A stretch of DNA of 64,000 bases from Arthrobacter oryzae (GCF_003634095.1 NZ_RBIR01000013.1:1-64000); one strand, 5' to 3'. Counted from the first letter of the stretch, positions 10,815-20,282 are shown. Notes: generated by a model not told the origin, from the letters alone. Program-made: numbers and translations.

Positions 10815-12500
10815 TTAGAGCCCCAGTTCCTCCAGGATCGGAAGCTTGGCCCTGACCCAGGCCCGGGCCTCGGTGGCGCTCGGCGCGGACAGGGCCAGCT
10901 TGGCCAGCTCTTGGGCCTCGGCCAGGGTGACGGTTTTCATTACCGCGGCGACGGCCGCGATGGAACGCGCCGTCATGGACAGCGTGGTGACGCCCAGGCC
11001 TGTGAGGACGACAGCGAGGGCCGGATCCGCCGCGGCCTCGCCGCATACGCCGACGGGCTTGTTGTGGCCCTCGGCCACCGAGCCCTCCACAGTCAACCCC
11101 ACGAGCCTCAGCACGGCCGGCTGCCAGGGGGTGTTCAGGGCGGCCAGCGGGCCGAGCTGGCGGTCCGCGGCCATGGCGTACTGGGTGAGGTCGTTGGTGC
11201 CCAGGCTGGCGAAGCCGACCTCGCGGAGGATGGCTTCGGCCGTCAGGGCGGCCGACGGGACCTCCACCATGACGCCCGGGGTCTTGATCCCGGCCGCGGC
11301 GCACAGCGAGGCAAAGCGGGCGGCCTCCTCGGCCGTGGAAATCATGGGTGCCATCACCCACACGTCGGCGTCGGAGGACTGATCGGCCAGGGCGATCGCC
11401 TGCAGCTGGCGTTCCAGGACGCCCGGCGTCGTGAAATCGGTCCGGTAGCCGCGGACGCCCAGGGCAGGGTTGGGTTCGGTGGCGTCGGTCAGGAACGGCA
11501 GCGGCTTGTCCGCGCCGGCATCGAGGGTGCGGAGCACCACTTTCTTGCCTGGGAAGGCGTCGAAGACCCCCTTATAGGCGGCGGCCTGCTCCTCCACGGT
11601 CGGCTCGGTATCCCGCTCCAGGAAACAGAACTCGGTGCGGAACAGGCCCACGCCCTGGGCGTTCAGCCCGGCCGCGGCCACGGCGTCCTTGGCGCCGCCG
11701 ACATTGGCCAGGAGCGGCACGTGGTGGCCGTCCGCCGTCGTGCCGGTTCCGTCAAAGGCAGACAGCAGCGACGCCGTGGCGGCCCAGTGTGCCGCGGCAG
11801 CCCGCTGGGACTCCCCCGGTTCGGCGGTGATGAGGCCGGCCGCGCCGTCCACGTACACTTCGGTGCCGTCGGCCAGCTCGTCGACGCCGACGGCGGCGAC
11901 CACGGCGGGCAGGCCCAGCGAGCGGGCGATGATGGCGGTATGGGACTGCGGGCCGCCGCCGGCGGTGACCAGGGCCAGGACTTTTTCCGGATCCAGGGTG
12001 GCGGTGTCCGCCGGGGCGAGGTCCTCGGCGATGAGGATGAACGGCGTCGCAGAGACGGGAATGCCCGGCGCGGGAACGCCGCGCAGCTCCGCCACGATCC
12101 GTGCCCGGACATCGAGGACGTCGGTGGCGCGCTCGGCCATGTAGCCGCCCAGGTTATGCAGCATTTCCGAGACCGAGGCGCCGGCTTCCCAGATGGCCCG
12201 CTGCCCGGACGATCCGCGGCCGATCAGTTTGGTCGCGGCTTTAAGCAGCATGGTGTCGGTGGCCATGAGCGCGGTGGCCTCGAGGACGGCCTTGCCGTCG
12301 CCGCTCACGGTTTCGGCGCGGGCCTTGAGCTCGTCGTGGACCGACTTCGCGGCCGCCTTCAGTGCCGCCGTCGCCTCTTCCGCCGTGACGCCGGCGGGCA
12401 GCTGCTCTCCGGCGGGCGGTTCGCTGATCGGTTTGGGCATCTGCCGGACGGTACCGATGATGCGGCCGGGGCTGACGCCTACTCCTGGGAAGTTCTGCAC
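10815..12500 (-). CDS. ptsI: Phosphoenolpyruvate-protein phosphotransferase (PTS enzyme I)
   Basis: Enzyme I takes phosphate from PEP and passes it to HPr, which feeds sugar-specific EII proteins (EC 2.7.3.9). The 561-residue protein has the phosphohistidine at about H187 in GGGPQSHTAIIARS and the C-terminal PEP-binding domain with the GVCGEAA cysteine near residue 484. The N-terminus FPGVGVSPGRIIG is typical. It starts with GTG, preceded by AGGACC. The mannitol EII and dehydrogenase genes lie just across a divergent TetR gene, so this enzyme I probably energises mannitol uptake. No HPr gene is visible in the window. Confidence 0.95.
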   Translation of the reverse strand: MQNFPGVGVSPGRIIGTVRQMPKPISEPPAGEQLPAGVTAEEATAALKAAAKSVHDELKARAETVSGDGKAVLEATALMATDTMLLKAATKLIGRGSSGQRAIWEAGASVSEMLHNLGGYMAERATDVLDVRARIVAELRGVPAPGIPVSATPFILIAEDLAPADTATLDPEKVLALVTAGGGPQSHTAIIARSLGLPAVVAAVGVDELADGTEVYVDGAAGLITAEPGESQRAAAAHWAATASLLSAFDGTGTTADGHHVPLLANVGGAKDAVAAAGLNAQGVGLFRTEFCFLERDTEPTVEEQAAAYKGVFDAFPGKKVVLRTLDAGADKPLPFLTDATEPNPALGVRGYRTDFTTPGVLERQLQAIALADQSSDADVWVMAPMISTAEEAARFASLCAAAGIKTPGVMVEVPSAALTAEAILREVGFASLGTNDLTQYAMAADRQLGPLAALNTPWQPAVLRLVGLTVEGSVAEGHNKPVGVCGEAAADPALAVVLTGLGVTTLSMTARSIAAVAAVMKTVTLAEAQELAKLALSAPSATEARAWVRAKLPILEELGL

Positions 12501-12637
12501 TGAAGGTCCTCATTCTCTGTCGTAGGCCGGTGGCCACTAAGCCGGTAAAGCAGATGCCGTAGCTGATCCTGCTGATCATCGACGCTGCCGCTGACGGCTT
12601 CGTCAGCGGCCGGATCATGGCACCTGAAAAAATTGTA

Positions 12638-12677
12638 TGTGATCCAGTTCATATAGCGTTGCTATAGGTGCTAGGGT
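12638..12677 (+). promoter_or_regulatory. Promoter/operator of the TetR gene in the ptsI-tetR intergenic region
   Basis: TATAGC-GTT-GCTATA (12652-12666) is a perfect 6-bp inverted repeat, a typical TetR operator size. TTCATA (12648-12653) and TAGGGT (12672-12677) with an 18-bp spacer fit an actinobacterial promoter, with the operator between them. TAGGGT lies 7 nt upstream of the ATG. TGTGA-N6-TCATA (12638-12653) resembles a CRP/GlxR site with a single mismatch. Confidence 0.55.
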
Positions 12678-12684
12678 AGCGGTT

Positions 12685-13413
12685 ATGAGTATCGATGGCC
12701 AGCTACCACCCAAAGCCCGGCTGTTGCGTGCGGCCGCCGAGCTCCTGGCCAATTCCGGTGGGTCCGCGGTCTCGACCCGCCAGATCACTCAGCTGGCCGG
12801 TGTCACGGCACCGACCCTCTATCACCACTTTGGCGACAAGGAAGGGCTGTTCGACGCCGTCGTCGCAGCAGGTTTTGACGACTACGTCGCGGGGGAACGG
12901 GACTTCGCACCCTCCGGCCAGCCGCTGGAGGACATCCGGCGAATGTGGGACAACCACGTGCAGTTCGGGCTGAAACAGCCGGAGCTGTACCTCGTCATGT
13001 TCGGCAATATCCGCCCTGAGAGCCGGCCGGCGATCGTCGCCGACGCCGAGGCCCTCATGGAGGAGATGCTCAACAAGGCTGCCGTGTCCGGCCAGCTCAA
13101 CGTCCCGCCCAAGGAGGCGGCCAGGTCCATCCTGGCGGCCAATGTGGGGGTGACCCTGATGCTGATCGCGGAAAAGGCGCCAGCGCGCAACCTCGAGCTG
13201 TCCGCCATGACCCGCGACGCCATGATCTTTGCGGTTTCGGCGGAACAGGCCCGCAGCAATGAATCTGACGACACCGGAAAGTCCTCGGTGGTGGTGGCGG
13301 CCATTGCGTTGAACGCGGCTCTCCAGGCGTCCCACTCGGACCAGCTCTCCAGCTCCGAACTCAAGCTCTTCCTCGAATGGCTCCACCGGATCTCCACCAG
13401 CTCCAACAGTTAG
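12685..13413 (+). CDS. TetR-family transcriptional regulator, candidate regulator of mannitol PTS genes
   Basis: In this 242-residue protein the N-terminal TetR helix-turn-helix covers about residues 12-55 (VSTRQITQLAGVTAPTLYHHF, then GDKEGLFDAV). The C-terminal ligand domain is not assignable. It lies 58 bp upstream of mtlA on the same strand and divergent from ptsI, so it probably represses one or both. A perfect inverted repeat overlaps its promoter, indicating autoregulation. Lack of a ribosome-binding site and a TAGGGT hexamer 7 nt before ATG suggest a leaderless transcript. Mannitol operons more often use MtlR-type regulators, so the TetR link is inference. Confidence 0.88.
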   Translation: MSIDGQLPPKARLLRAAAELLANSGGSAVSTRQITQLAGVTAPTLYHHFGDKEGLFDAVVAAGFDDYVAGERDFAPSGQPLEDIRRMWDNHVQFGLKQPELYLVMFGNIRPESRPAIVADAEALMEEMLNKAAVSGQLNVPPKEAARSILAANVGVTLMLIAEKAPARNLELSAMTRDAMIFAVSAEQARSNESDDTGKSSVVVAAIALNAALQASHSDQLSSSELKLFLEWLHRISTSSNS

Positions 13414-13471
13414 CTCGGCGAAATTATCGGACCATCCTGCAAAGCAGCGGGAACTACGGTTAGGAATTCAC

Positions 13472-15457
13472 ATGGCAACAGAGACAGTTGCGAAACCACG
13501 CACCAGCATGCGGGTGCACGTGCAGAAATTCGGGACGTTCTTGTCCGGAATGATCATGCCCAACATCGGAGCCTTCATCGCCTGGGGCTTCATCACGGCG
13601 CTCTTCATCCCGGCTGGCTTCTTCCCCAATTCAGAGCTCGCCAAGCTGGTCGGGCCAATTATCACCTACCTGCTCCCGCTGCTGATCGGCTACACCGGCG
13701 GCCGGATGGTCTACGGTGTGCGGGGCGGCGTAGTGGGTGCGGTGGCCACCATGGGTGTGATCGTCGGTACCGACATCCCCATGTTCATCGGTGCCATGAT
13801 CCTGGGCCCGCTCACCGCGTGGCTCATGATGAAGGTCGACAAGATCTGGGAAGGCCGCGTCAAGCCCGGCTTCGAGATGCTGATCGACAACTTCTCGGCC
13901 GGCATTCTGGCCGCCATCATGGCGGTCGTCGGCATGATGATCGTCGGTCCGGTGGTGAAGGCGTTCAGCAACGGCGCCAGCGCCGTCGTCGAATGGCTGG
14001 TCGCCAACGGCCTGCTGCCCTTCACCAGCATCTTCATCGAGCCCGCCAAGGTCCTGTTCCTGAACAACGCCGTCAACCACGGCATCCTCACCCCATTGGG
14101 CACCCAGCAGGCGCTTGAGCAGGGCAAGTCCATCCTGTTCCTGCTCGAAGCCAATCCCGGTCCGGGCTTCGGCATCCTGCTCGCCTACAGCTTCTTCGGC
14201 AAGGGCCTGGCCAAGGCATCTGCGCCGGGCGCGGCCGTGATCCAGTTTGTCGGCGGCATCCATGAGATCTACTTCCCGTACGTCCTGATGAAGCCGATGA
14301 TGATCTTCGCCGCAATCGGCGGCGGCATGACCGGCATCTTCACCCTGGTGGTCACCGGGGCCGGCCTCCGGTCCCCGGCCGCCCCGGGCAGCATAATCGC
14401 GGTCTACGCCGCAACAGCACGCGACAGCTACGTCGGCGTGACGCTCTCCGTGCTCTTCGCCACCACGGTGTCCTTCCTTATCGGCTCGGTGATCCTCAAA
14501 GCCAGCAAGGCAACCGCGGAAGACGACCTGGACCAGGCCACCCACAAGATGGAGGCCCTGAAGGGCAAGAAGAGCTCGGTTTCCTCCGCACTGATTGGAC
14601 AGGGCGCAGGTTCCGGCGGCGTCGCCGTCCTCGCCACCCCGATCAAGAACGTTGTTTTTGCGTGCGACGCCGGCATGGGCTCCAGCGCGATGGGCGCCTC
14701 GGTGCTCCGGAACAAGATCAAGGCCGCCGGTTTCCCGGAGGTCAAGGTCACCAACTCCGCCATCGCCAACCTCAGCGACACGTACGACGTCGTCATCACG
14801 CACCAGGATCTGACCGAGCGGGCCAAGCCCGTGACCGCCAGCGCCGTGCATGTGTCCGTGGACAACTTCATGAACAGCCCCCGGTACGACGAGATCGTTG
14901 AGCTGATCAGGGCCAGCAACACTGACGGGGGAGAGGTCCCCGACGCGGGCGCCGCTGCGGTAGCCCCCGCCGCCGTCACGCCCGAAGCGCCCGCGGCCCC
15001 GGAGGAGGAGTCCGAAGCAGGCCCGGCGGGCATCCTGGTGGCCGACAGCGTCGTTCTCAACGGCGCGGCAACCACCCGGGACGCCGCGATCGACGAGGCC
15101 GGGCAGCTCCTGCTGGACCGAGGCGCCGTCGACTCCGGCTACCTGGACGCCATGCACGAACGCGAGGAATCCGTCTCCACCTACATGGGCAGCTACCTCG
15201 CCATCCCGCACGGCACCAACGCCGCGAAGGACCACATCATGAAGTCCGCGGTGTCCGTGATCCGCTACCCGAACGGCATCGACTGGAACGGCAAAGAAGT
15301 GAAGTTCGTGGTCGGCGTCGCCGGCGTCAACAACGAACACCTGCAGATCCTGTCCTCGATCGCCAAGGTCTTCACCAACAAGGCACAGGTGGCGCAGCTT
15401 GAGGCGGCCACCACGGTCGATGAAGTCCTGGCACTCTTCGGAAAGGTCAACTCCTAG
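13472..15457 (+). CDS. mtlA: PTS mannitol transporter subunit EIICBA
   Basis: This protein imports and phosphorylates D-mannitol to mannitol-1-phosphate. The 661-residue chain has the order C-B-A. An N-terminal membrane EIIC domain (about residues 15-345) is followed by EIIB with phospho-Cys398 in FACDAGMGSS, an Ala/Pro/Glu-rich linker (about 490-520) and EIIA with phospho-His580 in YLAIPHGTN. AGGA lies 7 nt upstream of ATG. The stop codon TAG overlaps the GTG start of mtlD by one base, so the two are translationally coupled. Confidence 0.96.
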   Translation: MATETVAKPRTSMRVHVQKFGTFLSGMIMPNIGAFIAWGFITALFIPAGFFPNSELAKLVGPIITYLLPLLIGYTGGRMVYGVRGGVVGAVATMGVIVGTDIPMFIGAMILGPLTAWLMMKVDKIWEGRVKPGFEMLIDNFSAGILAAIMAVVGMMIVGPVVKAFSNGASAVVEWLVANGLLPFTSIFIEPAKVLFLNNAVNHGILTPLGTQQALEQGKSILFLLEANPGPGFGILLAYSFFGKGLAKASAPGAAVIQFVGGIHEIYFPYVLMKPMMIFAAIGGGMTGIFTLVVTGAGLRSPAAPGSIIAVYAATARDSYVGVTLSVLFATTVSFLIGSVILKASKATAEDDLDQATHKMEALKGKKSSVSSALIGQGAGSGGVAVLATPIKNVVFACDAGMGSSAMGASVLRNKIKAAGFPEVKVTNSAIANLSDTYDVVITHQDLTERAKPVTASAVHVSVDNFMNSPRYDEIVELIRASNTDGGEVPDAGAAAVAPAAVTPEAPAAPEEESEAGPAGILVADSVVLNGAATTRDAAIDEAGQLLLDRGAVDSGYLDAMHEREESVSTYMGSYLAIPHGTNAAKDHIMKSAVSVIRYPNGIDWNGKEVKFVVGVAGVNNEHLQILSSIAKVFTNKAQVAQLEAATTVDEVLALFGKVNS

Positions 15458-16605
15458 TGAAGGCGGTTCATTTCGGCGCCGGGAACATCGGGCGCGGGTT
15501 CGTGGGGCTGCTGCTGCACGAGGCGGGGTATGAGGTGGTGTTCGCCGACGTCGCGGACGCCCTCATCACCCAGCTGGCCGCCGCGGACAGCTACCAGGTC
15601 CACGAGGTCGGAGACATCCCGGCCGTGCGCACCGTCGATCACTTCCGTGCGCTGAACTCCGGCACCCAGGAGTCCGACGTCGTCGCGGAAATCGCGACGG
15701 CGGACATCGTCACCACCGCCGTGGGCCCGCACATCCTGAAGTTCGTGGCGCCCCTGATTGCCAAGGGGATCGCGGCCCGCCCCGCCGGGCTGGCGCCGCT
15801 GCAGGTAATGGCGTGTGAAAACGCCATCAACGCAACCGACATCCTGAAGTCCGAGGTGGCCGCCCAGTGGGACCCCGCCGCCGGATCCCTGGACGCTGCC
15901 GCCGTGTTTGCCAACACGGCGGTGGACCGGATTGTGCCCAACCAGGAGGCCGGGCAGGGCCTGGACGTCACAGTGGAGACCTTCTACGAGTGGGTGATCG
16001 ACCGCACCCCGTTCGCCGGGAAGCAGCCGGTGATCCCGGGGGCGACCTTCGTGGACGATCTCGAACCCTACATCGAGCGGAAGCTGTTCACCGTGAACAC
16101 GGGCCACGCGGCGGCGGCCTACTTCGGTTTTGAGACCGGCCTGAGCAAGATATCCGAGGCCATGGCCGATCAGGACGTCGCCGCCGACGTGCGCGCCGTC
16201 CTGGATGAAACCAAGGAGCTCCTGGTCGCCAAGCACGGCTTCAACCGTGCGGAGCAGGAGGCGTACGTGGAGAAGATCCTGGGCCGATTCTCCAACCCGC
16301 ACCTGCCGGACACCGTCACCCGGGTGGGCCGCGCCCCGCTGCGCAAACTCAGCCGGCACGAGCGCTTCATCGGTCCGGCTGCCGAACTGGCCGAACGCGG
16401 GATTGTCCCGGAAGCGCTGCTCGGGGCCATCGCCTCGGCCCTGCGCTTCTACGATCCTGCCGACACGGAGTCCGTGGAGCTCGCGAAAATCCTGTCTGCG
16501 TCCTCACCGGACGAGGCCACCGAGAAGGTCACCGGACTGGCGCCGGGCCACCCGCTCTTCGCCTCGGTCTCCTCCCTCATTGCGGAAGCCAAGGCTGTCG
16601 TCTAG
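15457..16605 (+). CDS. mtlD: Mannitol-1-phosphate 5-dehydrogenase
   Basis: The enzyme oxidises mannitol-1-phosphate to fructose-6-phosphate with NAD (EC 1.1.1.17). The N-terminal motif HFGAGNIGRGFVG (residues 5-17) is the family NAD-binding signature. The C-terminal part carries the conserved KLFTVNTGHAA segment. The 382-residue length is normal. It starts with GTG within the mtlA stop. A perfect 17-bp terminator hairpin follows. Together with mtlA and ptsI this gives complete mannitol entry into glycolysis. Confidence 0.96.
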   Translation: MKAVHFGAGNIGRGFVGLLLHEAGYEVVFADVADALITQLAAADSYQVHEVGDIPAVRTVDHFRALNSGTQESDVVAEIATADIVTTAVGPHILKFVAPLIAKGIAARPAGLAPLQVMACENAINATDILKSEVAAQWDPAAGSLDAAAVFANTAVDRIVPNQEAGQGLDVTVETFYEWVIDRTPFAGKQPVIPGATFVDDLEPYIERKLFTVNTGHAAAAYFGFETGLSKISEAMADQDVAADVRAVLDETKELLVAKHGFNRAEQEAYVEKILGRFSNPHLPDTVTRVGRAPLRKLSRHERFIGPAAELAERGIVPEALLGAIASALRFYDPADTESVELAKILSASSPDEATEKVTGLAPGHPLFASVSSLIAEAKAVV

Positions 16606-16633
16606 CCCCTTCCGATAAACGCCGAGCACTGAA

Positions 16634-16676
16634 CGCCGACGCCGGAACTCACCCGAGTTCCGGCGTCGGCGTCTTT
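16634..16676 (+). terminator. Terminator of the mannitol operon
   Basis: Perfect 17-bp arms CGCCGACGCCGGAACTC (16634-16650) and its complement (16655-16671) enclose an ACCC loop and are followed by TCTTT. Confidence 0.88.
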
Positions 16677-16783
16677 ATGTCCCGGCCCGAGGGGATTCCG
16701 CCGTCACCCACCCGTTGCCCTATCACCTATGGCTCCTATGCGCCGGTTTTAGCAACCACAAGTGACAGGGCAACCCCTCCCCA

Positions 16784-16819
16784 TTGACCGTTAGGGTGCC
16801 TAACTGTTAGGCTACCTAA
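16784..16819 (+). promoter_or_regulatory. Promoter with twin MarR-type operators
   Basis: TTGACC (16784-16789) and TAGGCT (16808-16813) with an 18-bp spacer form a good promoter whose start point would fall at the ATG. Two copies of the palindrome TTAGG-N3-CCTAA (16791-16803 and 16807-16819) are spaced 16 bp apart. One fills the spacer and the other covers the -10, ideal for repression by the MarR protein encoded just downstream. Confidence 0.78.
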
Positions 16820-16821
16820 CT

Positions 16822-17307
16822 ATGAACGCCAGTGAACCGGCCGACCCCGGCCTTCTCGTCCTCGCCCAGGACTTCCGCGAGGCCCTTCGCCACAGCATTT
16901 ACCTGGTCCGGCGCCTGGATGCCGACGGCGAACTCAGCGCCGCGCAGCTCAGCACCCTGAAAATGCTGATGGACTCGGGGCCTGCAACAGGCGCCGGCGC
17001 TTCCTCAGCCGCCGGAGTGCGGGTGGGTGAAATCGCCCGGAACCTCGGCGTCAAGGTGCCCAGCGCCACCGAACAGATCATCAAGCTCGAGCGCGCCGGC
17101 CTTGCGCGCCGGGAGCCGGACCCCGAGGACTCCCGCGCCGTCCGGGTGAGGCTCACCCAGGCCGGCCGCACCGCCGTCGAGTCCGCCAACGAACGCCGCA
17201 ACGCCGTCATGGCCGGCATCCTCGCGTCCCTGCCCGACGCCGACCGTGCCGCCCTCGCAGCCGCCCTGCCGGTCATCGGCAGGATCAACGCGACGCTTCA
17301 GGCCTGA
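16822..17307 (+). CDS. MarR-family transcriptional regulator
   Basis: This 161-residue protein has the MarR winged HTH (about residues 66-115, VGEIARNLGVKVPSATEQIIKLERAGLARREPDPEDSR). It lies 35 bp upstream of an MFS exporter and most likely represses both genes. Ligand release would switch on efflux, which is the usual MarR-transporter logic. Two TTAGG-N3-CCTAA palindromes overlap its promoter. No ribosome-binding site is visible and TAGGCT sits 8 nt before the ATG, so translation is probably leaderless. Confidence 0.9.
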   Translation: MNASEPADPGLLVLAQDFREALRHSIYLVRRLDADGELSAAQLSTLKMLMDSGPATGAGASSAAGVRVGEIARNLGVKVPSATEQIIKLERAGLARREPDPEDSRAVRVRLTQAGRTAVESANERRNAVMAGILASLPDADRAALAAALPVIGRINATLQA

Positions 17308-17342
17308 TACTCAACCGAATTTCCCCCATTTAGGAGTGCCCC

Positions 17343-18569
17343 ATGCACGGCCAGTCCGCCGACACCCTGTCGGCAGCCGAAGTTACCCTCGAGGCCGAGA
17401 AGACCTCACTACTTAAACAGCCCAAGGCGGTGTGGGCGACCGCTCTCGCGGCCGTCTTCGCCTTCATGGGCATCGGGTTGGTGGACCCCATCCTGCCGGC
17501 GATCGCCAAGAACCTGGACGCATCGCCCAGCCAGGTGTCACTGCTCTTCACGAGCTACTTCGCGGTCACCGCCGTCGCCATGCTGATCACCGGGTACGTC
17601 TCGTCCCGGATCGGCGGGAAGCGGACCCTGCTGATCGGACTGTCGGTGATCGTCGTGTTTGCCTCCCTCTCCGGCACGTCGGGCAGCGTGGCCGAGCTCA
17701 TCGGCTTCCGGGCCGGGTGGGGATTGGGCAACGCCTTGTTCGTGGCCACGGCGCTGGCCGTGATTGTCGGTGTCGCCAGCGGCGGAGCCGGCACCGCGAT
17801 CATCCTCTACGAGGCCGCCCTCGGCCTGGGCATTTCCCTCGGCCCGCTGCTGGGCGCCCTGCTGGGCGGCTGGCAGTGGCGCGCGCCGTTCTTCGGCACC
17901 GCCGTGCTGATGGCCTCCGCCTTTATCGCCCTCGTTGCCCTGCTGCCCAAGACCCCGCTGCCCGAACGCAAGGTCCGGCTCCGCGACCCGCTGCTGGCCC
18001 TGGGCCACAAGGGACTGCGGACGACGGCGGCCAGCGGCCTGTTCTACAACTACGGCTTCTTCACCGTCCTCGCCTTCACGCCCTTCATTCTGGGCATGGA
18101 CGCCTACGGGATCGGCGGGGTGTTCTTCGGCTGGGGTGTCGCGGTCGCCGTGTTCTCCGTATTTGCGGCCCCCGTCCTGCAGAACCGTTTCGGGGCCGTC
18201 CGGGTTCTCACCGGCACCCTGGCCCTGCTGATGCTGGACCTTGTAGGACTGGGTCTCGCCGCCGGGCACTCGGTTCCGGCCGTTGTGGTCCTGGTTATCA
18301 TTTCCGGGGCGCTCCTGGGCATCAACAACACCGTTTACACCGAACTGGCCATGGGAGTTTCCGATTCACCCCGGCCGGTGGCCTCCGCCGGGTACAACTT
18401 TGTGCGCTGGATGGGCGGCGCCCTGGCGCCGTTTGCCGCCGCGCAGCTCGGCGAGCACTTCGGCCCGCAGGTGCCGTTCTTCGCCGGCGCGCTCGCCATG
18501 GTGGTCGCGATTGCCGTGGTCCTGGGCGGCCGCCGCTACCTGACGGCGCACGAGCCGCACGTGGTCTAG
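17343..18569 (+). CDS. MFS efflux transporter
   Basis: This 408-residue, 12-helix major facilitator resembles the DHA1-type drug exporters. A cytoplasmic leader (residues 1-28) precedes helix 1 (VWATALAAVFAFMGIGLVDPILPAI). Motif A appears in the loop after helix 2 (SRIGGKRTLLIG). Ribosome-binding site AGGAG lies upstream. It is cotranscribed with the MarR gene, and substrate efflux controlled by MarR is the simplest reading. The substrate is unknown. Confidence 0.88.
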   Translation: MHGQSADTLSAAEVTLEAEKTSLLKQPKAVWATALAAVFAFMGIGLVDPILPAIAKNLDASPSQVSLLFTSYFAVTAVAMLITGYVSSRIGGKRTLLIGLSVIVVFASLSGTSGSVAELIGFRAGWGLGNALFVATALAVIVGVASGGAGTAIILYEAALGLGISLGPLLGALLGGWQWRAPFFGTAVLMASAFIALVALLPKTPLPERKVRLRDPLLALGHKGLRTTAASGLFYNYGFFTVLAFTPFILGMDAYGIGGVFFGWGVAVAVFSVFAAPVLQNRFGAVRVLTGTLALLMLDLVGLGLAAGHSVPAVVVLVIISGALLGINNTVYTELAMGVSDSPRPVASAGYNFVRWMGGALAPFAAAQLGEHFGPQVPFFAGALAMVVAIAVVLGGRRYLTAHEPHVV

Positions 18570-18596
18570 CAACCCCGGCTTCGCGCAGCAGCCAAC

Positions 18597-18652
18597 GACA
18601 CAACGAAGAACGCCCAGGCTTCCGAGGAAGCCTGGGCGTTCTTTGTTGTGTC
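18597..18652. terminator. Bidirectional terminator between convergent MFS genes
   Basis: A 27-bp stem with one G-T mismatch runs from 18597 to 18652. The core CGCCCAGGCTTCC/GGAAGCCTGGGCG is flanked by an A-rich left side (AACGAAGAA) and a T-rich right side (TTCTTTGTTG), so it can work as an intrinsic terminator for both converging genes. Confidence 0.85.
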
Positions 18653-18684
18653 CCCGGGTGCGGCGGCTACCTCACCCCGCGGGC

Positions 18685-20148
18685 TCAAGCCTTGGTGGAG
18701 TCCTTGGCTGCATCCTTCGCGGATCCCTTCGGCACGAACAGGGTCTCGGCCTGTTCCAGGGACATGCCGTTGGTTTCGGGCACCTTGAACATGACAAAGA
18801 AGAACGACGCCGCCGCGAACAGGGCATACATGGCGTACGTCAGGGGCAGCGATGCTGCGGCCATGACGGGGAAGCTCAAAGTGATGGCGAAGTTGGCGAT
18901 CCACTGCGCGGCGGCGGCCAGGCCCAGGGCTCGGGCACGGATCCGGGACGGGAAGATTTCGCCCAGGAGCACCCATACCAGCGGACCCCACGAGGCGCCG
19001 AAGCTGATCACGAAGATGTTGGCGGCCACGAGGGCAGCGGGACCCCAGGCGCCGGGCAGGGTGATGGCGTCGCCGGAGCCGGTGGCCGAGCCGAAGGCCA
19101 GTGCCATGGTGCCCAGCGAGAGGGCCATGCCGATGGAGCCCGCGAGCAGGATGGGGCGGCGCCCGATCCGGTCCACGAGGGCGATCGCAACCAGCGTCAC
19201 CAGGATGTTCGTGACTGCGGTGGCCACGGAGATGGTGAGGGAGTCCTTTTCCTGGAATCCCACGGCCTTCCACAGGGTGGTGGAGTAGTAGAAGATCACG
19301 TTGATGCCGACAAACTGCTGAAGCACGGAGAGGATGATGCCGATCCAGACAACCGGCTTCAGGCCAAGGGCCCTTCCGCGCAGGGATCCCTTCCGGCCGG
19401 CGAGCTTGTCTTCTTCGATGGCCTCCTTGATCTCGCGCAGGTGGCGCTCGGTGTCGCTGTCCGGGGCAATCGATTTGAAGACCTTGAGGGCCTCCTCGTC
19501 CTTGCCCTTGAAGACCAGGAAGCGCGGGGACTCCGGCAGGGTGAAGGCGATCCAGCCGTAGATGACGGCGGGGACAGCCCCGGCCAGGAACATCCAGCGC
19601 CAGGCCTCGATGCCGAACCACAGGTCTTGGCTCGCACCGCCGGCGGTGGTGGCGAAGACGGCGTCGGAGAGCAGGGCGGCAAAGATACCGGTGGTGATGG
19701 CGAGCTGCTGGAGCGAGGCCAGCCGGCCGCGCACGTGCCGCGGCGAGATTTCGGAGATGTAGGCCGGGGCGATCACCGAGGCGAGGCCGATGCCCAGGCC
19801 GCCGATCAGACGCCAGAAGATCAGGTCCCAGACGCCGAAGCAGAAGCCGGTGCCGATGGCGCTGATCAGGAACAGCAGGGCGCCGATCTTCATGGCCGGG
19901 ATCCGGCCGTAGCGGTCGGCCACCTTGCCGGCGAGGTAGGCCCCTGCCGCGCAGCCGAGCAGCGCGACGGCTACGGCGAAGCCGGTCACGGCCTCGCTGA
20001 GCGCGAACTCTTCCTTGATGGCGTCGACCGCGCCGTTGACCACCGATGAGTCGAAGCCGAAGAGGAAGCCGCCGACGGCGCCCGCCACTGCAAGCCAGAT
20101 CACCCGTTGGGGGATCTTGGCGGTGGTCTGGTCTTGGGTGATGGTCAT
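18685..20148 (-). CDS. Sugar porter family MFS transporter
   Basis: This 487-residue member of the sugar porter family (proton symport of monosaccharides or polyols) has family signatures. These are the GGFLFGFDSSVVNGA start of helix 1, ADRYGRIPAMK after helix 2, the ISPRHVRGRLASLQQL PESPR-type region and VDRIGRRPILL after helix 8. The start MTITQDQ is chosen because GGGAG lies upstream. The frame extends 14 codons further without a ribosome-binding site. It stands alone between two terminators, so the substrate cannot be inferred from neighbours. Confidence 0.92.
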   Translation of the reverse strand: MTITQDQTTAKIPQRVIWLAVAGAVGGFLFGFDSSVVNGAVDAIKEEFALSEAVTGFAVAVALLGCAAGAYLAGKVADRYGRIPAMKIGALLFLISAIGTGFCFGVWDLIFWRLIGGLGIGLASVIAPAYISEISPRHVRGRLASLQQLAITTGIFAALLSDAVFATTAGGASQDLWFGIEAWRWMFLAGAVPAVIYGWIAFTLPESPRFLVFKGKDEEALKVFKSIAPDSDTERHLREIKEAIEEDKLAGRKGSLRGRALGLKPVVWIGIILSVLQQFVGINVIFYYSTTLWKAVGFQEKDSLTISVATAVTNILVTLVAIALVDRIGRRPILLAGSIGMALSLGTMALAFGSATGSGDAITLPGAWGPAALVAANIFVISFGASWGPLVWVLLGEIFPSRIRARALGLAAAAQWIANFAITLSFPVMAAASLPLTYAMYALFAAASFFFVMFKVPETNGMSLEQAETLFVPKGSAKDAAKDSTKA

Positions 20149-20282
20149 ATGGCTCCCTCGGCAATTCGTGGTCCACGGCCTGCGCCGCAACTACCCAGTC
20201 TTACACCGGACGCAGTGCGGCGCCGGTCACAGGGCCAGAAAGTGAGAGAAAACTTACATTCGGCGGACGGGGCAGACGGCAA

